From: Ophiosphaerella korrae
Taxonomy: Eukaryota > Ascomycota > Dothideomycetes > Pleosporales > Phaeosphaeriaceae
Direction: 5' to 3'
NCBI GenBank assembly: GCA_028456385.1
Contig: JALNQF010000253.1
Span: 1 to 59,884 of the forward strand
DNA length: 59,884 nt
Each line of letters begins with the position of its first letter. The stretch's first letter is position 1. Positions 24,092 through 35,800 of this stretch are shown piece after piece. The notes beneath the pieces were generated by a model. The model ran no database searches. It was given only the letters and a program-made list of their open reading frames with translations, and was not told the DNA's origin. Position numbers and translations under genes: made by a program.

Positions 24092-25823
24092 ATGCCGAGG
24101 TATCTCTTAATACTCACATCTCTCCTCGTCCTTATAAACTCGAACCCATTCGTCATTGCTTGCAAATCTATCATTTTAAACTCTCTCGACTCTTTCAAGA
24201 TATTGTCTCTACTTTATCAAGCAGCGTTCATTGTTTTCGTGCTTCTTGCTATTTTCCAGGTCCATATCCTGTACCAGAATCGCCGGCAGAAAATCAATCT
24301 TCCTAGACCCAAAGGATAGCCTCTCATTAGGCTTGGACTGGACTTGCCTCAGAGACCAAGGCAGATGCTTAACGACTATCAGAGAAAGTATAGTAACATG
24401 TTTCAGATGCGTCTTAGATAGTACGACTAGATCTTCTTTAACAATCCACAAAATGTCAAGGTGTTTAACAGAAAGGTAAATAATTCAAGTGCGTCGAACT
24501 TCAAGATTTTCTAATAGATATTTAGGCGGCGATCACGTCACACAAAGTAGAATTACCAATAGCGCATAATTATATAATAGGAGACCGAGGCATTCTATCC
24601 ATAACCTACAGTCCAAAATAGAGGAAAATAAGAGGCTTTATGCACCAGATTCTCACCCCTAAAGCGTCGGCTGATTTCATTCCTAGCCAGGAGTTTAAGA
24701 TCAAACAGCTTTTGAATAATTTTGCGGGAGAAGGCAAAAAGAATAGCACCAATTTCTACATGTTCATTCGTCGGATGACTTTCTCCATCATAATAACCTC
24801 CACATACAGTACTCGTATCCCAGAATAGGATTGCGAAGAAGTAAGAGGTGTTTATAGTAACATAAGAATTTTGTCTATTATTCTAAGGCCTAGAACCTTT
24901 TAGGTAGATGTATTTCCTCCTTTCAAAATATTTCCTCTTTAGATAATGCCCTCATACTAGATAGCCCGGAAGTATAAGAATTTCATGCAAAACAGCACCA
25001 TAGGACACTAGTATAAGCTCAAGGAGAAATTCGAAAAGGGGCAGGCCCCAGAGTGCTTTGCAAAGCACCTTATAGAAACCAATTATAAGGAGGTTAGTCT
25101 CAATAAAGAAACCATGAGCTGGCTCGCCCACGGTAAGCATTTGATCTTCCGTATACTGTCATTCTATCCTAACTTTATTTAGCCGTACCCGAAGCCAGTA
25201 CCGAGACCACTACAAGCACCCTCAACAGCCTCCTAATGCACCTTGCAACGCATCCCGAAGCACAAGAAGCTGCACACCAAGAAGTGTCCAAAATACTAGG
25301 TAATAATCGCCTCGCCGACATCAACGATGAGGAATCCATACCATATATCCGTGCGGTGATTAAAGAGATCCTACGCTTGTGTCCTGTCGCCACTACCAGA
25401 TTGCGGCGCATAGCTAGCGAAGACTTCGAGTACAAGGGCATCAAGATTCCTAAGCAAACTATCCTTCTCGCAAACATCAACTCGTTACACTAGGACGAGA
25501 CGCGCTACTCTGAACCGTACCAATTCAAGCCTGAGCGCTACCTAAAATACCCTTTCAGGTCCGCTGTGTACGCCAACTCTACAGATATCGAAGGCAGAGA
25601 TCACTTCACGTTCGGTGCGGGACGCAGGATCTGCCCAGGCATTCATCTCGCCGAGAATGGGTTGTTCCTAGCTGTATCGAACTTGATTTGGGCATTTGAG
25701 TTCAAGAAGCCTCTTGACGCGATAAGTAACGAGATAGAAATAGATATCGGAGATGAAGCATTCTTAGACGGCGCTATTCGCATCCCAAAGCCGTATGAGG
25801 TGCAAATTATACCGAGAAACTAG
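24092..25823 (+). pseudogene. Cytochrome P450 monooxygenase, lightly damaged
   Basis: P450s are haem-thiolate oxygenases of the ER membrane. ATG 24092 gives an N-terminal membrane anchor (VFVLLAIFQVHIL), then the RRQKINLPRPKG hinge and PLI. Helix C (W-R-K-I-R) has Trp as TAG at about 24616. TPKASADFIPSQEF and RRMTFSIIITSTY follow. After a 50-bp intron the I-helix reads EASTETTTSTL. ExxR is present as KEILR (25365-25376), PER as FKPERYL, and the haem loop FTFGAGRRICPG is intact with its Cys at 25632-25634. The end reads PYEVQIIPRN-TAG. Stops occur at PKG-W (24317), helix C and LH-W-DE (25491); indels near 24480-24600 break the frame. The C-terminal third is almost undamaged, so decay is recent or weak. 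Family assignment below P450 is not possible here. Confidence 0.88.
25133..25182 (+). other. Spliceosomal intron in the P450 gene
   Basis: 50 bp, GTAAGC donor and TTTAG acceptor with a CTAAC branch site 9 bases before. Removing it joins MSWLAH to VPEASTETT in frame, as the I-helix needs. Its size fits ascomycete introns. Confidence 0.8.
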
Positions 25824-26531
25824 GAGCGATTAAAATTGGTTAGGAATACATAGGCCGAGGCGCAGAAGGTAGGCTATACCTTAAGGGGCATGGAGGTAGA
25901 TATAAAGGGCGGAATCAAGGTTTAAGGGCAACAGGCCTGATATTCCATCTCGATGGGTTCTAGCGGTACTGTTGTCCTGTAGTATATGCTACGATTTAGT
26001 TAGTTGGTAAGGGTGATAACTATCTTTATGCAATTTCGTGAGGGGACAGTAGTTACAACTATTCCTTAGCAATCTATATACTAACAGACATAAGCGAATC
26101 CCCTAATATCCTGCTGCACTACTTGAAATTACCTGTAAATTAATTGCTATACCTACCGCTACCTTATCCTCAAATTTTAAGTCTACATAATATCTATAGC
26201 CCTTATTGTCGCCCTATAAACTTGTCGTTTTCTATCTATATATATCTATTTTTCTCCCTTTTTCCTACTATACGTCCGTTTTTCTATCTAGATTATATAT
26301 ACTCTATATAGCACGTTTAAATTAGTCCTATTTCTACCCCTTTACTCTAGTATAATCTTTTACTAGGCTTATAGTATACTACTACTATATATTAATCTCC
26401 TTATTACGCTAACTTTTACTTAGGTATTAAGCTAGCTATCTTCTATAATCTTCTATACTACTTATTATATCTACTATATATCTATAAAGTTCTATAAAAA
26501 CTATATTAGTACTTTATATTAGCTTTACTTT
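25824..26531. other. P450 3' flank and transition into the A+T isochore
   Basis: The first 200 bases are of normal composition, probably the P450 3' UTR. From about 26170 pyrimidine-rich A+T sequence begins. No gene or repeat recognised. Confidence 0.4.
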
Positions 26532-26661
26532 TGTTACAGCAGTAACAAGGGAAATCGAGATAGAACTAATTAGTCCCGACTCAGATACTAACGAAGCATA
26601 GGACGAGCAGGGTAACAACCTAGATTAGGAAGCGTACTACAACTTAAACACGTAAGACGCA

Positions 26662-26752
26662 GAGTAATCTATAAACACGTACAACAGATTAGAGTAATCT
26701 ATAAACACGTACAATAGATTAGAGTAATCTATAAGGTTATACAAACAGATTA
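26662..26752 (+). repeat. Three 30-bp tandem repeats in the LTR
   Basis: Unit GAGTAATCTATAAACACGTA plus ten more bases, at 26662, 26692 and 26722; the third has diverged (AAGGTTATACAAAC). The corresponding part of the 3' LTR has a different, AATAGATTA-rich array. Confidence 0.85.
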
Positions 26753-26900
26753 ATAAAGGTATATAGTTAATAGAAATACGTATTATTAGGATAGTATCGA
26801 TAATCTAATCTTTAACCTAGAACGCTAATACTTGACATTGCACATACAAATCAACTATTATTTATAGTTATTACTAATTATAATATAAGCCTTTATTATT

Positions 26901-27164
26901 GTAAGGGGTCTAGGGCGGAGAGCTATTAGAGTATGCTTAGCGCTGTCGACAAGCTCTACTAGGCTAAGTAACTAGCGCGTGCTAGCTCTATCGGCTAGTA
27001 TATTCCCCTGCATACAACTTAGTACAACCCTAAGCGAGTTCTAAGCGAGTGCAAAGAACTTCAAGCAATAATAACTAGTATATATATTGTATACTACTGC
27101 AATAGCTTAACTAGCTATTAGCCCCTTTTTGTTAGGATTAGCTTAGTAGTATGCCGTCCTTATA
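26901..27164. mobile_element. Small MITE-like insertion in the 5' LTR of A
   Basis: 264 bp of GC-rich, unmutated sequence that is absent from the 3' LTR. It sits between two copies of ATTATT (26895-26900 and 27165-27170), a likely target duplication. The ends show only a short inverted match (GTAAGG / CCTTA). It has no coding capacity and an internal duplicated TAAGCGAGT. Confidence 0.7.
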
Positions 27165-27231
27165 ATTATTAACTCTTAATCTACTAACACCTAGTAGCTA
27201 CCTATAGTCGACAATAGGCGACCCTATTACA

Positions 27232-30200
27232 CCTTATTAATTTAGATATTAAGAGAAGCGAAGCGTAAGTAGCGCGTAGTCTAGCTAATATAATAGTAGA
27301 AAGTTTAACTAAAAAAATAGCTAAGGTACCTATAAGTAGCTATAAATTAGATAATATAGTATAGAAGTAAATTAAGAACTATCTAAATAACTTAATCTTA
27401 AAAAAGAAAGATATAAAAATAGTAATTAACGCCTTAAAAACCTAGAATAAAGAACTCTAAGAATATGTAAAGTAAAATAAAGCTTAAATTAAAGTAGTTA
27501 TTAAAGGATAGAACTAGATAGAGCTAATTATACAACGCTTAGAGATAAGTACAATAAAGAAACTACTAAAAATACCTATACTTAAGAAATTTAATAGAAT
27601 AAGAGAGAACTTAAGACCCTTTATAGTATTAGTATAACTTTAGATTAATATATAAGTACTATATATTAATAGAGAAGATAAGAAAGTAATATATATTAGA
27701 ATATATCTTAAAAGAGATATAATAAGATAGTTTAAACCTTACTAGATAGACTATATAATATACGCTTAAATAAACTAGAAAGATAAAACAAGAGCTATCT
27801 TTAGAAGTTATAAATACTTTACTAGACGAATAAGAGTAGTATTTAAGGATATAGATATTACCTAATAAGCTAAAGAAAGGCTAGAGAAGCTTATATAGAA
27901 TAAGAGTATTCCTAAATATATATTATAGTTTAAATAACTATTATAGAATATAGAATAGAATAAACTATCTCTAATATTACAATTTAAATAAGGACTAAAT
28001 TTAAAAATACAATACAAAATAATCTCTATAGAAAAACTAAGAATACTTAAAGCTCTAAAGTAATAAGTAATATAAATTAATAATAACCTTTAGGAATAGA
28101 AAAAGAATAAGTATAGAAGATCTACCTAGAACTATAATAAAGGAGACCTTATAATCCTTAATACTAATAAGGATAAGAAAAAAAAAGAATAAAGACTATA
28201 CGTACTTTAACTATAGTAAACTAGGCTACTACGTAAAGAACTACTAATTAAAATAAAAGAAAGATATAGTATATTATAAATATAAGAATCTAGTATACTT
28301 TATAAAAGATTATAGAAGTAAAAATCCTAAAAAAAATAAAGAAACTTAGTTAAAAATAACTAAGAATAGAAAGGAAGTACTAAAAGTATAGGCTTAACTT
28401 TAAGAAAAAGTAGCTAAGAGTAAAAAAATATAATATATAATACTTTATTAGACCTTTTGTTATAAAGATAACTACTATATATATCTTTTTAGTAAGTAAA
28501 GAAGAGGATAGTTCTTATAAAAGAATAGAGTAGTAGTAATAAAAAAAAGAATAAAAGTATAGCTAGTAGAGATAGCTTATATAATAGACCTACTAATAGA
28601 AGACTTAGAAGGAGAAAAAACCTAGATACTATTAATCTAGGCTAAAAGACTAGTACTAGATAAAGAAACTACTATAGTTACCTCTAAAGAACTATAAGAA
28701 GATAAAGAATAAATTAATATAAAAAGTATAGAATACGCCTAGTTAAATATATATAGCTATAATAGCTATATAATAATAGATATAAAGGAATAAAATAAAT
28801 AATAGAAATTTATTTAGAAACATTTACTAGTTATAAATTTAGAAGAAGTGTATAAAGACTAGAAAGAATATAATTCTAAAGTAACTAAGTTTATAATATT
28901 CTAATAATAGATAGAGTAATATATAGTTGTAGTAAGAAGAATACCTATATAGAGAGAATAGTAATTCTTTATAAAAAAGACGCGATAGATTAATAAAGCT
29001 TATATACTACGTATACTAATAGTATACTATATCTTAGTAATAGTAAGACTTAGAAAAGATAGTTACTAGAAAAGAGATAATAAAAGAATAAACCTAAAAT
29101 ATCTAGTATATATAGAGATATTATAGATATTATACCTAAATACAAATTATATTATATATAGAGAACTAAAAGTATATAACTATACTTAGCTAATAAGAAA
29201 AAAGAGATATAACTATATAAACGTAATTACAAAGAAAGATATCTAAGGTTAGGAAATAATTAGAATACCTAATAATAAATATATAGTAATTAGACTAGGC
29301 CTAAAACTATTAAAAGAATATATTTAAAAGAAACTATAGTATAAGTATATATATAACAAATATCTAAAATACAAGAACTATAAACGTAAAATAAAATAAT
29401 AGCTCTAAAAAGATAGACAATTTAAAGAAAGAACTAAGTAAGAAAAGCTATAAAGTATAAGAGGTCTATATATTATAAAAGTAAGTATATATTAAGAAAG
29501 AAAAGTTTAAGTAATAATTAATAGTAAAGCTATAAGAAACTTTATATTAAAAAGGTTTATAGAAAATTAAGAAATAAAGTATATAATAAAGAAGTACTCT
29601 AGGTAATTAAGTATAATTAAAGAGAAAATATTTTAAGAACTAATTAGGTTTAAAATAACACCTTTAATATTAAAATTAAAAAGACTAGAAATTAAGAATA
29701 TAGTTATAGATATAACAACAATTAATAATAAATAAGATATAATATTAGGTATACTATAGTTATAAATATCTAACCTAAGAATTAATTAGAAAATAAGAAG
29801 AATTAGCTACTATAAGAAAGAAATATTAAAAGCTAATATAAATATACATAAAAGAGAATTCCTAAAAAAATATAAGAAATAAGAGAAATAACTTACTAAA
29901 CCTAATAACTACTTTCTAGAATACTAATTATAGGATCTAGTAATAAAACTAAAAGAAAGAAAAAACGTAGGATAGAGCCTAGTCTATAGAAAAACTAAAG
30001 AAGAATCTAAAATTAAGCGAGTATTTATATAAAATACACTTAAGAAAAAATAGATATAAAAATCTAAATCTTTAATAGTATATAAACTTATTTTTATAGA
30101 TAAAAAAGATATAAATAATAAATAACTCTACGTAGACTTTAGAAAAATAAACGTAATTATAAACAAGAACTAATACCCTTTACTATATATAGATAAGATA

Positions 30201-32374
30201 TAAGATAGACTATAAAAAGCTTAAATCTTTATAAAATTAGATATCTAAAACGTATATTACTAGATTAGAATTAAGAAAGAAGATAAATAGAAAATAGTAT
30301 TTAGAATATAATATAGACTATTTAAATATATAGTTATACTATTTAGACTAATAAACGTACTAGTAGCATTTTAAGAAAGAATTAATATAGTGCTAAAGAA
30401 ATACTTAAACGTATTTATATTTATATACCTAGATAATATCCTTATATTTTTAGAAATAGAAGAAGAATATATACAATATATATATAAAGTACTAGAAAAG
30501 CTAGTAGAAAATAAACTATTCTTTAAAATAAGGAAGTATAAATTCTATATAAAAGAGATAGATTTCTTTAGATTTATTTTAGAACTAAGAAAAATTAGGA
30601 TTAACCTAAACAAGATTAAAGTAATCTAAGAATAGCTAATACCTAAAAACCTATAAGAAGTATAATAATTTTATAGATTAGTAAACTTTTATAAAAAATT
30701 AATAGTAGATTAGTCTAAACTAATAAAACTATTTATAAACTTTATAAAAAAAGATACGCTATTTAAATAGAATTAGGAATATAATAAAGTATTTAACTAG
30801 ATTAAGTAAAGATTTATAAAGAATCTAGTTATTAGAATATATAACCTAGACCTAGTAGTAATAGTAAAAATAGATGTATCTAATTTAGTCTATAGAATAG
30901 TACTAATATAAGAGGACCTAGATATAAAACAAGAATACTTAGTTAAATACTTTTCTAAGAAAATAAAGCTAGTAGAACTTAACTACTTAATCTATAATAA
31001 AGAAATACTAGTAATTTATAAAGTATTTAAATAATAGAGAGTATACTTATAAGAAGTAAAATATTAAATAAAAGTCTATATAGACTATAAGAATTTTATA
31101 GGATTTATAATAAATAAAGATCTATTATAATATTATATAAGATAGTAGAAGTTTTTATTAATATTTAATATAGAAATTATATATACTAAAGGTAAAGATA
31201 ACTAATTTATAAACGCCTTAAGTAGAAGACTAGACTTATAAGAAGAAGTAAACACTACTAGTATAGTTTTAGTTAAGAACTAAGAAAGATATTTAGTCTT
31301 AAATCTACTTAAAATAGCTATAACACTTAAAAGAAAGAATAGCGAGCTAAATAAATAGATTTAGAAAGAAATAGAAAAAGCCTCTAAAGAAATAAAAAAG
31401 CTTAAAATCTAAGAAGGAATTATAAAAGTATATAGAAGAACGTATATACTAAGTAAAATATAAAGAGAATTTATATAATAATTCTATAAACTACTAGTAT
31501 ATAGATACTAAGGTATTAATAAAATATTAGATAGACTCTTAAGAGATTACTATATTCTAAAAGTAAAATAACTAGTAATAGAAGTACTACAAGACTATAT
31601 AGAGTACTATAAAAATAAGTATACTAGATATATACTATATAGAATATTATAACTAGTTAAAATACTAGAAAGACTTTAGAGAGTTATTATAATAGACTTT
31701 ATTATAAAACTACTAAAGTCTAAAGACTTTATATTAAGAGTTAAATATAATAGAATCCTAATAATAGTAAATAAACTTATAAAGTACTTATACTTTAGAC
31801 TATATAAAGAGAAAAGTAGAATAGAAGTTACTAATACTAGGTCTTAAAGATAGTAGTTAGCTAAGATAGTATCTTAGATAAAATTATTATAGATAGAGAC
31901 GTAAGATTTATATTAAAAATATAGGAAATAATAGTAGTATTACTAGAAATCTAGTATATAATATTAATAGTATACTACTTATAAATAGATAGATAATTAG
32001 AATAATTAGGTATAAATATTACTTATAGTATAGCTAGTATATAATAGCGTAAAGAATATAGTAATAGAAGTATTACTCTTCTTTGTAAACTATAGATTTA
32101 ACTCTAATATATACTAGATACTAAAATTCTAAGTATTTTAGTCTTTAGAAAATAAAAACTTTATAAATAAACTTAAGGAAATATATAATTAGCTATAATA
32201 TAACGTAGAATTCTTATAAGACTAAATAGTAAAGTACTATAATAGAAAATACTAAGAAGAACTTTAATTTAGAGAAAAAGAAAAAGTATAGTTAATATAG
32301 AGAAATATTAAAAGTAAATAATTAAGTTCTAAACTTAATTATATTAAGATAAGACTATAAAAAATTAAAAGAAA
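27232..32374 (+). pseudogene. Gag-Pol of element A, first part
   Basis: Begins after the LTR with CCTTATTAATTTAGATATTA, the primer-site region. Gag is followed by two knuckles in which Cys and His have become Tyr, e.g. the second near 28270-28320 (YYKYKNLVYFIKDYRS, from CxxC..GH..C). Protease-linked block LGILWLQ-like near 29750. Reverse transcriptase YLDN at 30426-30437 inside an open stretch 30390-30629 (FIYLDNILIF, then EKLVENKLFFKIRKYKF). RNase H and integrase follow until element B interrupts at 32374. Other frames hold nothing better. Confidence 0.85.
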
Positions 32375-32815
32375 TATTATAGCTATAATAAGAGAAAACT
32401 AATTTAAACTAATTAGCCTTACTATAGATAACAAAAGTACGTACGACCTATAAGGTAACGAACTTAACTAGAAAACTAATTACAATAGGGATACGTAATA
32501 AATTTACAATTTACAATCTTAGTAAATATAAAGTATAAAGCTAAACACGTAATAAATTTATAATTCGCGATCTTAGTAAATACAAAGTATAAAGCTAGCT
32601 AAAGAGCCTAAGTATATAGTTAGTAGTAATACCTATTACTAAGATAGTATTAGTAATTTAATTATTAACTACAAGCGAAAATACTAAGATAGTTATAAAA
32701 CATCTTCTATTATTTATAGTTTATTATAGGTTATAATATAAACTTTTGTTATTACTTCTTAATCTACTAATACCTTTTAGGTACTAAGAAGTTAACTCTA
32801 GTAACACCTTTTATA
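32375..32815 (+). repeat. 5' LTR of element B
   Basis: 441 bp, TATTATAGCTATAATAAG to ACACCTTTTATA. It contains two direct copies of a block ending AATACAAAGTATAAAGCTA (about 32500-32595). Confidence 0.92.
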
Positions 32816-32899
32816 CCTTACTAATTTAGTTATTATAAGAAGTAAAGCGTAAGTAGCGTATAGTCTAGCTAATACGATAGTAGAAAGTTTAACTAAGAA

Positions 32900-35800
32900 G
32901 AAAGCTAAGGCACCTATAAGTAGCTATAAATTAGACAATACTATATAGAAATAAATTAAGGACTACTTAAATAACTTAATCTCTAAGAAAGAAGATATAA
33001 AAATAGTAATTAACGCTCTAGAAACGTAGAATAAAGAACTATAAGATTACGTAAAGTAGAATAAAGTATAAATTAAAGCTATTATTAAAGGATAAAACTA
33101 GATAGAATTAATTACTTAATAACTAGAGATAAGCGTAACAAAGAAACTACTAAAAATACTAGTTTTTAAGAAGTTTAATAAGATAAGAGAGAAACTAAGA
33201 CTTTTTATAGCTTTAGTACAACTTTAGATAGATATATAGGTACTATACTTTAATATAGAAGAAAAGAAAGTAATATATATTAGATTATACCTTAAAGAAG
33301 ACGCGATAAGATAGTATAAGCCTTACTAGATAGATTATACAACGTACTCGCTAATAGCCTAGAAAGATAAGACTAGAGCTATTTTTAGAAGTTATAAATA
33401 CTTTACTAAATAAATAAGAGTAGTATTTAGAGATATAGATATTACCTAATAAGCTAAAGAGAAACTTAAGAGGCTTATATAAAGTAAGAGTATTCTAGAA
33501 TACGTATTATAATTTAAATAACTAAGCTAAAATATAGAATAGAATAAATTAGCCCTTATATTACAATTTAAACAAGGACTTAACGTAAAAATCTAATACG
33601 AAATAATATATATAGAGAAACCTAGGACACTAAAAGCCTTAAAGTAATAGGTAATCTAAATTAATAACGACTTTCGAGAATAGAAAAAGAATAGATATAG
33701 TAACTAAACTAGAAACTAGAATACTAGAGACTCTATAATCCTTAACGTAAATAAAGATAGAAAGAAAAAAAAGAATAAAGACTTTACGTATTTTAACTAT
33801 AGTAAAAAAAGCTACTATATAAAAGACTACTAATTATAAAAGAAAAAAGATATAGTATATTATAAATATAGAAAACTAAGACACTTTATAAAAGATTGTA
33901 GAAGTAAGGACTATAAGAAAGATAAGGAAGCTTAGTTAAAAACAACTAAAAAGAAGAAAGAAATACTATAAGTATAGGCTAAACCTTAAGAAAAAGTAGC
34001 TAAGAGTAAGAAAATATAATACGTAATACTCTATTAGACCTTTTATTACAAAGATAACTACTATATATATCTTTCTAGTAAGTAAAGAGTAAAGTACTTC
34101 TTATAATAGAGAAATAGAGTAGTAGTAATAAAAGAAAAAATAAAAGTATAGCTAGAGGAAATAGTATATATAATAGACTTACTAATAGAAGATTTAGAAG
34201 GAGAAGAGCCCTAGACCCTATTAATCTAAGCTAAAAGAATAGTACTAGATAAAGAAACTACTATAGCTTCCTCTAAAAGACTATAAGAAAGTAAAAGATA
34301 GATTAGTATAAGAGGCATAGAGTATACCTAGCTAGATATATATAGTTATAATAGCTATATAATAATAGATATAGAAGAATAAAATAAAGAATAGAAGTTT
34401 ATTTAGAAATACTAACTAGTTATAAGTATAGAGGAGGTATACAAAGACTAAAGAGATTATAATCTTAAAGAAATAAAGTTTATACTATTTTAGGAATAGA
34501 TAAAGTAATATATAGTTATAGTAAAAAGAATACCTATATAGAAAGAATAGTAGTACTTTACTAAAAAGACGTAATAGATTAATAAAGCCTATATACTAAG
34601 AGTACTAGTAGTATACTATATCTTAACTATAGAAATACTTAGAAGAGATAATTACTAAGAAGGAGATAATAAAATAATAGACCTAAAATACCTAGTATAC
34701 TTTAAAGTATTATAGATATTATACTTAGATAAGAATTATATTATATATAGAAACCCTAAAGTAAATAATAAAGTATAGCTTATAAGAAAAAGAGGCTATA
34801 ACTATATAAGAGTAATTCTAGTAAAAGATATCTAAAGATAGAAAGTAATCTTAGAAGAAGGTTATATAGTAATAAAACCTAAACTAAAATTATCTAAGAA
34901 ATACGACTAAGGAAAACTATAGTACAAATATATATATAATAAATATCTAAAATACAAAGAGTATAAACTTAAAGTAAGGCTATAGCTCTAGAAAGATAGA
35001 TAATTTACGAATTTACTTAAGTAAGAATAGCTAGAAGGTATAAGAAGCCTATATATTATAAAAAAAGGTATATACTAAGAAAAGAAAGTATAATTAATAA
35101 TTAATAGTAAAGCTATAAGAAACTTTATATTAAAGAAGTTTGTAGAAATACAAGGAATAAAGTATACTACAAAGAAGTACTCTTAATAACTAAGTATAAT
35201 TAAAGGAAAACTATTCTAGGAACTAATTAGGTTTAAAATAGTTCTCTTTATACTAGAACTAGAAGGGATAACGATTAAAAACCTAGTTATAGATATAATA
35301 ACAATTAATAACAAACAAGATATAATTCTAGGTATACTATAGTTATAGATAATTAATCTAAGAATTAACTAAAGGATAGGAGAAATTAGCTATCTTAGAC
35401 AAGATATATTAAAAGCTAACATAAGTATATATAAAGGAGAGTTCCTAGATAAATATAAAAAATAAGAAGAATAGCTTATAGAACCTAAAGATTATCTTCT
35501 AAAATATTAGCTATAGGACTTAGTAATAAAAATAGAAGAAGGAAAAAATATAAGATAGAGCCTAGTCTACTAAAAAATAGAAGAAGAGTTAAAAATTAAA
35601 TAAGTATTTATTTAAAATGTAATAAAAAAGAGAGAGATAAAAGAATCTAAATCCTTAGTAGTATATAGACTTATATTTATAGATAAAAAAGGAATAAGTA
35701 ATAAAAGACCTTACGTAGATTTTAGAAAGACTAACGTAGTTACTAGTAAGAACTAATAACCCTTACTATAGATAGACGTAAGATAAGATAAATTAAAAAA

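Larger units (their letters stand above)
26532..27231 (+). repeat. 5' LTR of element A, weakly mutated, with an insertion
   Basis: 700 bp, of which 264 are a foreign insertion at 26901. Unlike the 3' LTR it keeps TG..CA ends and much of its GC. It contains three tandem 30-bp units near 26662. Confidence 0.85.

Noticed and set aside
24209..25480. Minus-strand frames over the P450
   Set aside because: Shadows; the plus strand shows anchor, ExxR, haem loop and intron.
30390..30629. An independent 79-residue gene
   Set aside because: It is the reverse transcriptase core of element A (YLDN box) that happens to lack stops.
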